Source: Acidobacteriota bacterium (GTDB lineage: Bacteria; Acidobacteriota; UBA6911). Taken from it: a stretch of 53,513 bases of DNA. The notes beneath the pieces are model-generated. The model had not been told where the DNA came from. It worked only from the letters and a program-made list of their open reading frames with translations, and did no database searches. Below are positions 16,288-25,466 of the stretch, one piece after another. The translations under genes and the position numbers were made by a program. The stretch covers positions 1 through 53,513 of the forward strand of contig JAFGTD010000297.1 of NCBI GenBank assembly GCA_016934295.1. Reading direction: 5' to 3'. The first letter of the stretch is position 1. Each line of letters starts with the position of its first letter.

Positions 16288-19200
16288 TTAAAGCGGATTG
16301 CCGATGAGGATATAGGGGATCCAGGACAGGGGTTTCATCTCTTTGGAAGATTGGTGCAGCAGGGTGGTCTGGGCCTTCTGCAGAGCCGTGGCTTTATCCG
16401 TTCCTTCCCGAAGCAGCTCGTAGAATCGACGCGTCAAAAGTTTGGTGGACGCATCGTCCACCTGCATCAAACTCGCCACTATAGCCGGAGTGCCGGCATT
16501 CAGAAACGCAGGCACCAGGCCCCATGGAGATTCGCCTTCGGAAATCGGGCCTATTCCGGTGCTGCAGCCCGCCAGATTCACCAAACTGCATTGAGGCAGT
16601 TTCCATAAGCTGATTTCGTTACTGTCCAGATATGTTTCGCGCGGAAATTGTTGAAGCATCAGGACCGGTTCCCCCTGCTTTGAGATCGCGTGCCCTGAAA
16701 AGTGCAGGATCTCCGATCGCGAGACAGCCTTCCCGAATTCGGCGAAATCCTCTACGCCCAGGACTCTCGCGTTATTTCCATACAAGCCGGAAAGGTGGAG
16801 CACTTCCTCTCTCGCATTGGGAAGGTTCGTGGTCCCGTCGATAAGTACAAGATTCCTTCCGCCTTCGGCGGGCTTGCTTCGGCTCAGCACCAGGCAGTGG
16901 CTCAAAACGCTGCGGGAGGGAGCATAGACAACAGGCTTTTTTTCAATCAGGTATCGTCCCCGACTGTCCCGAAGGCCCGCAAAGGGCAACAGGTGCAGCG
17001 GACCGTCGGGCAATACAATTACAGGACCCTCATAGCCGCTCAATGCGCTCCGTTCTATCGGAGCGACCAGCTCGCTGTACAGCAGATTCGAGAAGCGGAT
17101 AAAATCATCCGTGTCATTCTCACGGACGCTTTCAATAAATGCCCGTACATGCCCGTCAATAGTTTCCCGGGAGAGTTCCAAGGAAACTGTATCGATAATT
17201 CTGTCTTCGAGCCCTGTAACAAAAACCAGCAGCCTGTCCTGTGAAAAGAAATACTCGATGATCCGGAATGGATCTTCCCTGCCTTCGATTTTGTTCGAAT
17301 TCGCTCCTGTTCCATAAACGGGATCGGGCAGGCTCAGATACTCCTTGAGCGTCATGGATTTCGCCCTGTCCACATACTCCAGCGACATTTGCCTGCTGCC
17401 GTCTCTCCGGTAGAGCAGATCGATTATTTCTTTGTAGGGATCGAAGCGTTCGGAGAAAAAAGAGCGCCGCAGATTCGCCGAATCTATATCCATGCGGATC
17501 CCTTCAACGGCTCCAATCGCTTTCTCATACGACACAAGCGCCCCGCTGTAGTCTTCCGATTCTTCCAACAGCCTTCCCCGGAACAGCCAGGTTTTCCACT
17601 CAGTGTCCGGATACTGCTTCAAATCGGCATCCATGACCTTATCCAGCATGGCGGCGGCCTCTTCGTTTCGCTCTTTTTTCAGGAAAGCTTCCACCAGGCC
17701 GGCCCGGCTTCTCGCCTGCAGTTCATTCATGTCGGCCCCGACGGACTCGAGGCAATTCTGAAAAAACGAAATGGCTTCATCAGGGTTTCCCGAACGCAGT
17801 GAAAGCTCTCCCTGCCTGTAAATCAAATTCGAATATCTCAAATTCAACCCGGTATTCCCCCGTTCGGGCTTCTCCGAAAAGCGTTTTTCGAGCTTCTGAA
17901 GAGCGGAATCGTAAAGGGACTTCGCTTCCCGGAGGCGCCCGAGACACTCCATGACGGTGCCTGTATTTTCCAAAGCATCTGTGATTCCGCTGACATCTGA
18001 AAACCGGCACGACCATTTCAGGGCGGCGGTATATTCCCGGAGGCTCCGTTCATACTGCCCCAGCTTCAGGTAATGATACCCGAACGCACTGCCGATATAG
18101 CTTCTCCAGGAATCCAGCCCGTGCGCCTCCGTGATTTCCCTTAACTCGCCCGCGAGACGTATGGTGTCGGTAAATTTTCTCTGTTCATTTGTTACGGGTG
18201 TAAACGCGGCGAGGGATCTGGCTATAAGTTCGGGGGAATCGAGGTCCCGGGCGATGCGAAGCATTTCTTGGGCTTCTTCGCCGGCACTGTTGAAATCGGC
18301 TCTTATATAGAAGCAGTTACCCCTAAGATGATGCAGGTTGTAAAGCTGCCAGGAATCCTGAAGATCCATATATTCCTGTTCAAGCGGACCGCTGCGACGC
18401 AGTATGGTCTCATAATCGCTTCTCTCCTGCAGTTTCACGAGAGATTGAAAAAGCGCATCCGAAGTTTTTTTTTGTAAGCGCCGGGGAGATGACAGCCCGC
18501 GGTAATATTCGAGCATTTTCCCGTAACTATGATCCCCCGTAATCCTGCTATAGGCGGATTCCATTATCCCGGCGGCCCACTTCAGATCCTCCGCATTGGG
18601 GCGGTCCGGAACTTCTTCGGCATCCTCAAATGCCAGGCTGTTCCTCATAGCGGCCCAAATGGCGGCAGGCATTTGATGCGGGACATGCCGGGCAATTTCC
18701 TCCAGGCGGGAGGGGTCGCGTGCGACGGCTGCCCTGTGAACTTCTTCTTCGACAAAATTTGAGCTGTTGGCTTTTATCCGTATGCGCAGCGCCTTCAATT
18801 CCTCCGCCCAGACGGATTCTTCATCCCGGGACAGATACCGCTCGATTTCCTGAAGCGCTTCCGTATGCAATCCGGACTCGAATAAAACCTGGATCCTGTT
18901 ATAGAGGGCTTCGAGGGAATCGGGATCGTTCTTTAATGCTTCATTGAAATCTTCGAGAGCGCCTTCCAGCAGGGATAGGTACCGCACCGGATCATCGCCC
19001 TGAAGGGCTTCTTCATAGCGGGCCACTCCACGTCCGATAAGCGCCCGCACATCTCCTTTCCGATAATCAAGAACCTCCTGGAATGCCTCTTCGGCATCTT
19101 TGAATTTCGACTCATTTAAAAAGATGCATCCAAGCCCCAGGCGGGCCTCACCCATATTTTCGCGAACGGCCAGCGCCTGGTAAAAGTAAGTCTCCGCCCG

Positions 19201-19728
19201 ATGACGCGAATTTATGCCATCTGTGCTTCTGACCATGGGCGCCGGATTAAAGGGCATATCCAACCGCAAGTTGCTGGGGCTCGTTCCGGAATACTGCTGT
19301 TCCAGCAGCGATTTTGCCTGAAGATAAAAGTCTTCCGATTTATTTCGTTCATAAAGGTCTTTCAATCCCCAGAATGCCAGGGAGGCAACCCCCAGGATCA
19401 GCGCCGCGGCGACCGGCCACCAGGCACGGCTGTTGACGAACTTAAAACGGGATCTCTCCTTTCCGGCCACATCATGGATCAGATCCAGCGTCTTTTGCAT
19501 TTCGTTGCTGTCGGGTTCCTGAATTTCTCCAGCCGGCCGGCTGGGATCCGTCTGCAAAAGCCCCAGAACCTCGGCCAGAGCCCGGCGGCAGTCGGGGCAG
19601 TCCGCACAATGCGCTTCGATTCCTGCGAGCGTTTCCGGATCTCCTTTCCGGGTTATGTAGAGAAAAAGATCCTCGTCCGACAGGCAATTTTTTTTACGGT
19701 CCTGTGAGAATGAATTGTTAGCCGTCAT
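16288..19728 (-). CDS. Zinc-finger/TM/TPR/CHAT-protease protein
   Basis: This 1146-residue protein has an N-terminal zf-HC2 motif (H40, C44, C47 in AHCADCPDC), as in anti-sigma factors, and then one transmembrane helix (about 103-121). A long TPR-like superhelix covers roughly 170-780. A C-terminal caspase-like CHAT domain runs from about 880 to 1146, with the dyad His in LHFSGHA (about H1013) and Cys in VNLAGCSTG (about C1055), both intact. The ATG lies within the end of the sigma-factor gene (4-base overlap). The layout suggests the zinc finger holds the sigma factor at the membrane while the TPR senses something and CHAT cleaves a target. This is inference from domains. Confidence 0.88.
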   Translation of the reverse strand: MTANNSFSQDRKKNCLSDEDLFLYITRKGDPETLAGIEAHCADCPDCRRALAEVLGLLQTDPSRPAGEIQEPDSNEMQKTLDLIHDVAGKERSRFKFVNSRAWWPVAAALILGVASLAFWGLKDLYERNKSEDFYLQAKSLLEQQYSGTSPSNLRLDMPFNPAPMVRSTDGINSRHRAETYFYQALAVRENMGEARLGLGCIFLNESKFKDAEEAFQEVLDYRKGDVRALIGRGVARYEEALQGDDPVRYLSLLEGALEDFNEALKNDPDSLEALYNRIQVLFESGLHTEALQEIERYLSRDEESVWAEELKALRIRIKANSSNFVEEEVHRAAVARDPSRLEEIARHVPHQMPAAIWAAMRNSLAFEDAEEVPDRPNAEDLKWAAGIMESAYSRITGDHSYGKMLEYYRGLSSPRRLQKKTSDALFQSLVKLQERSDYETILRRSGPLEQEYMDLQDSWQLYNLHHLRGNCFYIRADFNSAGEEAQEMLRIARDLDSPELIARSLAAFTPVTNEQRKFTDTIRLAGELREITEAHGLDSWRSYIGSAFGYHYLKLGQYERSLREYTAALKWSCRFSDVSGITDALENTGTVMECLGRLREAKSLYDSALQKLEKRFSEKPERGNTGLNLRYSNLIYRQGELSLRSGNPDEAISFFQNCLESVGADMNELQARSRAGLVEAFLKKERNEEAAAMLDKVMDADLKQYPDTEWKTWLFRGRLLEESEDYSGALVSYEKAIGAVEGIRMDIDSANLRRSFFSERFDPYKEIIDLLYRRDGSRQMSLEYVDRAKSMTLKEYLSLPDPVYGTGANSNKIEGREDPFRIIEYFFSQDRLLVFVTGLEDRIIDTVSLELSRETIDGHVRAFIESVRENDTDDFIRFSNLLYSELVAPIERSALSGYEGPVIVLPDGPLHLLPFAGLRDSRGRYLIEKKPVVYAPSRSVLSHCLVLSRSKPAEGGRNLVLIDGTTNLPNAREEVLHLSGLYGNNARVLGVEDFAEFGKAVSRSEILHFSGHAISKQGEPVLMLQQFPRETYLDSNEISLWKLPQCSLVNLAGCSTGIGPISEGESPWGLVPAFLNAGTPAIVASLMQVDDASTKLLTRRFYELLREGTDKATALQKAQTTLLHQSSKEMKPLSWIPYILIGNPL

Positions 19729-20456
19729 GACAGCGTCGCCTCCGGTTTAACGGCCGAGGCCAGATGCTGAACCCGGTCGACCATACGCTTGATTAATTTT
19801 TCCACACCCCCCTTGGTCAGATTGACTCCCTTACACTGCGAGATCTGTTGAAGCGACAGGCCTTCAAGAAAATGCAGTTCAAAAACCAGCCGATCCCGGT
19901 CTGAAACTTTTCCGGAGTGAGAGTCAATAAATCGATGCGCCATTGCAAGCAGTTCCCGGGTCAGAATCTCCCGTTCCATTTCCGGTTCTGCAAAGGCTTG
20001 GCCGGGTGCGATTGAAGGCGGGAACAGTCCTTCGCTGTCTGGCGTCGGTCTTCGTTTGACGGCTTTGTGCCGTCTTACGGCATCCATGACCACCGAGCGG
20101 GAAATAACCGCCAGATAGGCCGACAGCTCTTCTTCCGTAGATCCGGAAAATCTTCTCATGGCGGCACAATCGTTTTCCACCAGGCGAACGATGATATTCT
20201 GGAACAGGTCGCTTTTCTGAACACTTCCCAATATGAATGTGTCGGTAGCATTATTGGAAGATCCGAGGACCTGTCGCAACATACCGCTGATAAATTGCTT
20301 CAGTCGAGGAGTGTACCTTTTGAGAAATTCCAACCATATGGCCGAATCTTCTCTGTCGGCGGCACACCTTTGGAATAACTCGACGGCATTCAGGGGGTCC
20401 GGGGATTCCTCATTGGTTGGCCTGGATATAAGTAACATGAGTAGATGATTATACAT
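19725..20456 (-). CDS. ECF-type sigma factor paired with CHAT protein
   Basis: This 243-residue protein has a sigma-70 region 2 (about 45-140, including VQKSDLFQNIIVRLVEND and SAYLAVISRSVVMDAVRRHK) and a region 4 helix-turn-helix (about 185-235, LHFLEGLSLQQISQCKGVNLTKGGVEKLIKR). It is somewhat longer than a typical ECF factor. Start choice is uncertain: M1 and M7 both lack a clear ribosome site. It overlaps the downstream zf-HC2/TPR/CHAT gene by 4 bases, the arrangement of a sigma factor with its cognate anti-sigma. Confidence 0.85.
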   Translation of the reverse strand: MYNHLLMLLISRPTNEESPDPLNAVELFQRCAADREDSAIWLEFLKRYTPRLKQFISGMLRQVLGSSNNATDTFILGSVQKSDLFQNIIVRLVENDCAAMRRFSGSTEEELSAYLAVISRSVVMDAVRRHKAVKRRPTPDSEGLFPPSIAPGQAFAEPEMEREILTRELLAMAHRFIDSHSGKVSDRDRLVFELHFLEGLSLQQISQCKGVNLTKGGVEKLIKRMVDRVQHLASAVKPEATLS

Positions 20457-20591
20457 GGGTCCGGCATTGAAAAAAATAAAAAGGCAAACATCATAATTTT
20501 ATTGTAAGCCCGGCTGGCCTCTCAATACCGGCATATATAGCTACTAATAAATTAGTATTGTTCGGAATTCTCGTATTTTGAGAATATTAAT

Positions 20592-21200
20592 TCATTTGAG
20601 TTCATCCAGAGTATCCAGTTTCGCCGTCGGATTTACCGCTTTACCGCAGTGGAATGCATCCCCGCAATGTTCTCCCAGCGAATAGTATCCCAATCCGGCA
20701 AACATAAAGGGCCGAATTTTGGCCGGATCGGGACGGTCATCGGTCATACAGTCTTCCGATACAAACGTTTCCACAATTTTCCCGACTATCAGCTCATGGC
20801 TGCCCAGATTCAATATCTGGATCACTTCGCAGGCGTGATTCACGGGACACTGCCTGATGAACGGGACGGTGTCCAGTTTGCCGTAGAAAACCTCGAAGCC
20901 GCAGTCAGCCGCTTTATCCACTCTTCTTCCGGAAGCGAGCCCGCAATAGTCCGTTTCCCTGACCTGGCCGGTCCCGGGAACGTTCACGGAAAAGCTCATA
21001 TGCCGACGAACGCCCTTTAATGAATGGCGGTGATGCTGAAGGGCTATGGTTATGGAGGGCGGAACGCTCGCGGCTACGCCGGTCCAGGCCACCGTTGTAA
21101 AATCGGGCACCCCGTCTACCTTCGTGCCGATCATAATAATCGGATAGGCGCCCAGAATGGGCAGCGGTCCGGGCTTCAGCTCCAGTTTGATTTTCTCCAT
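20592..21200 (-). CDS. Flavin reductase-like (split-barrel FMN) protein
   Basis: This 202-residue protein has the flavin-reductase-like fold features: PLPILGAYPIIMIGTKVDGVPDFTTVAWTG near the N terminus, SFSVNVPGTGQV, and NHACEVIQILNLGSHELIVGKI. These proteins bind FMN and supply reduced flavin or act as oxidoreductases. The start is set at 21200 by GGGAGG with a short spacer; the frame extends 13 codons upstream without such a site. It lies 72 bases from the CMD-family gene on the same strand. The pair faces away from an amidohydrolase and aromatic-acid-type transporter, suggesting a small catabolic module. Confidence 0.82.
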   Translation of the reverse strand: MEKIKLELKPGPLPILGAYPIIMIGTKVDGVPDFTTVAWTGVAASVPPSITIALQHHRHSLKGVRRHMSFSVNVPGTGQVRETDYCGLASGRRVDKAADCGFEVFYGKLDTVPFIRQCPVNHACEVIQILNLGSHELIVGKIVETFVSEDCMTDDRPDPAKIRPFMFAGLGYYSLGEHCGDAFHCGKAVNPTAKLDTLDELK

Positions 21201-21272
21201 CGCATTCCTCCCTTTCGGTTCCGTTATTTTCACCCTCACCCCGTTACCGAATTACCGGAATTCGAAACGGGT

Positions 21273-21587
21273 TCACTCCTGCTTCAGAATGTCTTCCACC
21301 CATGTCAATGCCGCCATCATTTTCGCGAATCCGATTGATGTCAGAGCTAATATAAAAGCCTGCCGGATTTCATCAGGATTCAGTCCGGCATCCAATCCTT
21401 TACGGACCTGGGAGCGGACAGCCCCCTCTGTCCAGGATCCTATGGCAATGCCAAGCTTTACCAGGGCCCGTTCCCTTTGTTTCAAAGGTCCTGATTCATG
21501 GCATTCCCCGGCAAGGGTCTCGTACGCCGTCGCTACTTCGGGATACTGTTTTGTGAACTCAATGTATGTCTCGGGAATTTTTCTCAT
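21273..21587 (-). CDS. CMD/AhpD-family protein without the CxxC
   Basis: This 104-residue carboxymuconolactone-decarboxylase-fold protein has helices around LKQRERALVKLGIAIG and DEIRQAFILAL. The position of the redox CxxC holds SWTEGAVRSQV, so it is not a thiol peroxidase and is closer to the non-redox CMD branch. It is transcribed with the flavin reductase gene. The substrate is unknown; association with aromatic breakdown is inferred from neighbours. Confidence 0.8.
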   Translation of the reverse strand: MRKIPETYIEFTKQYPEVATAYETLAGECHESGPLKQRERALVKLGIAIGSWTEGAVRSQVRKGLDAGLNPDEIRQAFILALTSIGFAKMMAALTWVEDILKQE

Positions 21588-21730
21588 AGCCGCCTCCAAA
21601 TTTAATACGATTGATCGGGCTATTGTAGTCCACCTGCAGTGTATACGCCTAATACGTTGCTCTTTTTATCAGATGCCAATTTAAAAAAGCAGCAGATCGT
21701 TGCTTCCTATTGTCCATAGTCATAGAATCG

Positions 21731-21754
21731 ATTCGCCTGTATATTGAGGCGAAT
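21731..21754. other. Perfect 8-bp hairpin upstream of amidohydrolase gene
   Basis: ATTCGCCT and AGGCGAAT flank an 8-base loop in the divergent gap between the CMD-family and amidohydrolase genes. It could be an operator or leader hairpin; nothing identifies a binder. Confidence 0.35.
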
Positions 21755-21826
21755 AGAAAAGTCCCTGCATGGAGACATATAGGACGATTGAATCCGGAGT
21801 TGTCTCACCGGTAACGAGGAGGTTCC

Positions 21827-22921
21827 ATGAAAAACAGCAGAACAATGAGCGCGAAAAAAAAATTTGCGGGTGTTGGAATTCCCATGTCGGATCCCAACCA
21901 GCCTATGAAACCGCCGGCCAAAGTCCCGTATAAAAGAATCGCTACGGAAGAGGCCTGGATCACTCCGGAGATCTTGAATGGATATCGCGAACTGATCAGG
22001 AAAAAGGCGGCGGATGCCGGATTCCTGTCGCTTTGGGGAGTTTTCGTCAAACGCGGAGGGATTCTCCTTGACCGGCTTCTCGACATGGGCGAAACCCGCA
22101 TCAAGGATATGGATGCTACGGGAATCGATGTGCAGTTGCTGCTGCTGACGGCTCCGGGCGTGCAGGTTTTCAGCGCGGGCAAAGCCGGATCCCTGGCTGC
22201 GGCCAGCAACGATCAGTTGGCCGAAGCGATCCGTAAATATCCCAAACGGTTCGCGGGGCTTGCCGCCATTGCCCCCCAGAGCCCCGGAACCGCGGCGAAA
22301 GAACTTGAAAGAGGCGTAAAGAAGCTGGGGCTTAAGGGAGCCGTTATCAACTCGCATACAAAAGGGGAGTATCTCGACAGTCCCAAGTTCTGGGAAATTT
22401 TTGAAGCCGCCGAGTCTTTAAATGTTCCCATTTATATCCATCCCCAGACGCCGTCTCCGGATATGGTCCAGCCGTTTGTGAAACGCGGCCTGGACACGGC
22501 GATCATGGGCTTCGGCGTGGAGGTCGCCCTGCACACCCTGGCCATTATCACGAGTGGAGCCCTGGACCGCTTTCCCAAACTGAAGATCGTCATCGGACAC
22601 GGCGGCGAGGGCCTTCCCTACTGGCTTTACAGGATCGACTATATGCAGGAATACAACCGCCAGGCATTCCGGCCTAAACTCAAGATGCTGCCGAGCGATT
22701 ACATGAAACGGAACATCTACATTACGACAAGCGGTCTGCCCTGGGCGCCGGCCATCACGATGGCCCAGTCGGTTCTCGGTATGGACCGGGTGCTCTATGC
22801 GATGGACTACCCCTATCAATACCGGGTTGAGGAAGTAACCATGACGGATAAATTCCCAATCAGCGCCGCGAACAAGAAGAAGCTGTTTCAAAAGAACGCG
22901 GAAAAAGTATTTTCTCTTTAA
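21827..22921 (+). CDS. ACMSD/dihydroxybenzoate-decarboxylase-like amidohydrolase
   Basis: This 364-residue amidohydrolase-2 family protein has metal-site elements ATEEAW (Glu, with Ala rather than His at the next ligand as in 2,3-dihydroxybenzoate-type enzymes), PIYIHPQT, VIGHGGEGLPYWL and YAMDYPY. These match the Glu/His/His/Asp set of non-oxidative aromatic decarboxylases and related hydratases. An AGGAGG site precedes ATG. The first ~30 residues are an unconserved basic/proline leader, so a later Met could be used. The next gene is an aromatic-acid-type MFS, supporting an aromatic carboxylate substrate, which is inference. Confidence 0.85.
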   Translation: MKNSRTMSAKKKFAGVGIPMSDPNQPMKPPAKVPYKRIATEEAWITPEILNGYRELIRKKAADAGFLSLWGVFVKRGGILLDRLLDMGETRIKDMDATGIDVQLLLLTAPGVQVFSAGKAGSLAAASNDQLAEAIRKYPKRFAGLAAIAPQSPGTAAKELERGVKKLGLKGAVINSHTKGEYLDSPKFWEIFEAAESLNVPIYIHPQTPSPDMVQPFVKRGLDTAIMGFGVEVALHTLAIITSGALDRFPKLKIVIGHGGEGLPYWLYRIDYMQEYNRQAFRPKLKMLPSDYMKRNIYITTSGLPWAPAITMAQSVLGMDRVLYAMDYPYQYRVEEVTMTDKFPISAANKKKLFQKNAEKVFSL

Positions 22922-22993
22922 TTGACGGTTCGATTCCCCGCTATTGCAGTTGAATGATCCGGATTTTAGTAATACCGGACGGAGCGCCACAAT

Positions 22994-24367
22994 ATGGAAA
23001 CGACGGAGCGGTTATCGAGTAATCAACCTCAGGTTCAAAGCGCAAGCGACATTATCGACAATAGTCCCATAAGCCGTTTCCAGGTCCGGACATTCGTCCT
23101 GTGCGGCATGGTGCTTTTTGCGGACGGCTTCGACGCGCAGACAATCGGGTTCCTGGCGCCCTCCATCGCCGACAGCACAAACATCCCGATCGATACCTTC
23201 GGCCCCATCTTCTCCGCCAGCCTGTTCGGTCTCATGATCGCCGCCATGCTTGCCGGCCCGGTCGCCGACCGTTGGGGGCGCAGGTGGCCGATCATATTTT
23301 CCACAATCACGCTCGCGGTGTTCTCCATACTGACGGCCCAAGCGACGTCTTTTAACCAGCTGTTGATCTATAGGTTTCTGACGGGACTGGGCCTCGGCGG
23401 CGCCCTTCCCAATGTTGTCGCACTTTCTTCCGAGTATACGCCTAAACGCATGATGGCCGTTCTTGTAGCCGTACTTTTCTGCGGACTGCCGCTGGGTGGA
23501 TTTATCTGTGGCATGCTCAGTTCCGCGATGCTTCCCGTCTGGGGTTGGGAGTCGGTTTTCTACGTTGGAGGAATCCTGCCGTTTGTTCTTTCCATACTCC
23601 TGATCCTGTTGCTACCCGAATCGGTCCTGTTCCTGTCCCAGAGGGAGAGCGATCCCCGCAAAATCGCAAAACTGCTGATACCCATCGCACCGGAATTAGC
23701 CGCCGGTCGCGATGATATTTCCTTTCCGGCCCCGGCTGCCAAACACAAGGGCGTATCGGTAAAATTCCTGTTCACGGAGGGCCGCGCAGCCGGGACGATT
23801 CTTTTGTGGATCCCCAACTTCATGAACCTGCTTCTCATGTATGTGATCCTCAACTGGCTGCCCGCCCTTCTCAGAGCCGCGGGCATGTCCGTTTCCGACG
23901 GGGTTACCGCAACGTCCTTCTTCAGCCTGGGGGGTATCCTGGGTACTTTTTGCGAAGGATTCCTGATTAAATTCGGAGGATCCTACAGAATACTGTCCGT
24001 CGAGTTCGGACTGTGCGGACTGTTGATCGCAGCCATAGCCATGACGGCGGATTCATGGACGCTTGTAGTAATACTGGCATTCATGCTGGGATTCCTGGTA
24101 ATCGGAGCCCAGGCAGGCCTGAATGTCCTGGCGGCGCAATTCTATCCGACCTTCATCCGGTCTACCGGAATCGGATGGGCGCTTGGCATGGGCAGAATCG
24201 GTTCGATCATAGGCCCGCTGCTTGCGGGGATGCTTTTATCCAGGGATTGGCAGCCGTGGCAGGTCCTTCTTGCCGGGGCGGCACCTGCTCTTCTGGCCTT
24301 AGTCTCGATTCTATTCGGCCGCTGGACCCCGGGCGGCGAAACTCCCTACTCTTCAGCTTCCCGCTAG
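22994..24367 (+). CDS. MFS transporter of aromatic acid:H+ symporter (AAHS) type
   Basis: This 457-residue protein has 12 predicted helices. The AAHS hallmark DGFDAQTIGFLAPSIA is in helix 1, and GPVADRWGRRWPII is the first MFS loop motif. LGLGGALPNVVALSSEYTPKR follows, as does the second-half GFLVIGAQAGLNVLAAQFYP segment typical of 4-hydroxybenzoate/protocatechuate carriers. It follows the amidohydrolase by 72 bases and probably imports its substrate. Its stop overlaps the stop of the convergent MBL gene. Confidence 0.88.
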   Translation: METTERLSSNQPQVQSASDIIDNSPISRFQVRTFVLCGMVLFADGFDAQTIGFLAPSIADSTNIPIDTFGPIFSASLFGLMIAAMLAGPVADRWGRRWPIIFSTITLAVFSILTAQATSFNQLLIYRFLTGLGLGGALPNVVALSSEYTPKRMMAVLVAVLFCGLPLGGFICGMLSSAMLPVWGWESVFYVGGILPFVLSILLILLLPESVLFLSQRESDPRKIAKLLIPIAPELAAGRDDISFPAPAAKHKGVSVKFLFTEGRAAGTILLWIPNFMNLLLMYVILNWLPALLRAAGMSVSDGVTATSFFSLGGILGTFCEGFLIKFGGSYRILSVEFGLCGLLIAAIAMTADSWTLVVILAFMLGFLVIGAQAGLNVLAAQFYPTFIRSTGIGWALGMGRIGSIIGPLLAGMLLSRDWQPWQVLLAGAAPALLALVSILFGRWTPGGETPYSSASR

Positions 24368-25332
24368 CGGCCTGTCACTGAAGAATCCGATCCGTCCCGT
24401 ACAGATTCGGCATATTCCTCCGCCGCTTTTTTATTCCATGTAATCGTGGCCGTTCCGAACTTGAAGTTTGTATCCAGAAAGGACATAGGGGCCGACATGG
24501 GTTCGCTTTCCGCCGTCCCCTGCCCTATTCGTTCAATCAACGTCCGCATATCGTATACATACCGGCCGGTAAGCTTTTCGAGTTCACCGCGCTGCCAGGC
24601 GTGCCCCCCTTGTATTTCCAGCTTTTCGGGATCGATTCGGTTTGAAGGATTCTCGATATAGGCGATCAAATGCTCTATCCCATCGCGATACTTGAAGAAG
24701 CTTTCTTTATTGAAAAGCCACACACCGCTGCCCGAACCTATGGCGTCGCCCGTAAAAACCAGGTTTTTACCTCTGAGGAATAATATGGTGGAATGATCGG
24801 TATGGCCCGGGACCTCGGTGGAATCGATCACAAACCCGCCGCCCAGATCGATGGACGCATTCTCCGTAAAGAATTTCGTCCGATCTTTCGGGAAAATATC
24901 CATCCCCCTGAATTCCGTCGCGGGAATCCAGAAATTTGCCCTGGAGTCATCCCTGAATGCGGGAAGCATTCCAAGATGATCCCCGTGTCTATGGGTGACG
25001 GTTATAAAAAATTTCCTCGTACCTGCACGCTCATAAACAATAGACCTCAGAGACTCGGTTGCCGTATCGTCCCAATCTACGGCATTGGACAGGTCGATGA
25101 GCAAAGCTTTTTCACCGCCGACAACCAGATACATATCCGAACTGTTATTCATACGGACCACGTTCCCGGCATCATCCGTGACAATGCCTGCCGGATTGGC
25201 GTCGTTGGCGTCTTCGATGCGATACACTCCATCGTCCAAAACATGAACGGTGTAAGGGCCCATTTGCACGGATTGAGCCGGCAAAGAAGAACTCATGGAC
25301 AAAAACAGCATCAGAAGCAATATCTTTTTCAT
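24364..25332 (-). CDS. Secreted MBL-fold metallo-hydrolase
   Basis: This 322-residue protein has a Sec signal peptide (MKKILLLMLFLSMSSSLPAQS). The metallo-beta-lactamase signature H-x-H-x-D-H appears as TVTHRHGDHLG. Further metal ligands are seen in VPGHTDHST, FTGDAIGSG and QGGHAW. It probably hydrolyses an ester, lactone, sulfate or similar group in the envelope; the family alone does not say which. It ends convergently with the AAHS transporter, with a 3-base overlap. Confidence 0.87.
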   Translation of the reverse strand: MKKILLLMLFLSMSSSLPAQSVQMGPYTVHVLDDGVYRIEDANDANPAGIVTDDAGNVVRMNNSSDMYLVVGGEKALLIDLSNAVDWDDTATESLRSIVYERAGTRKFFITVTHRHGDHLGMLPAFRDDSRANFWIPATEFRGMDIFPKDRTKFFTENASIDLGGGFVIDSTEVPGHTDHSTILFLRGKNLVFTGDAIGSGSGVWLFNKESFFKYRDGIEHLIAYIENPSNRIDPEKLEIQGGHAWQRGELEKLTGRYVYDMRTLIERIGQGTAESEPMSAPMSFLDTNFKFGTATITWNKKAAEEYAESVRDGSDSSVTGR

Positions 25333-25466
25333 CTCGACCTTCCCTTAATGAATCGATCTCAGGTTCCGGTATCGCGAAGATTATAGATGTAATTCGAAGA
25401 GATCATTTAAAAATCGGGCATATTTCTCATATCATTACTATAATTAATAATAGATTCGACGTCCCC

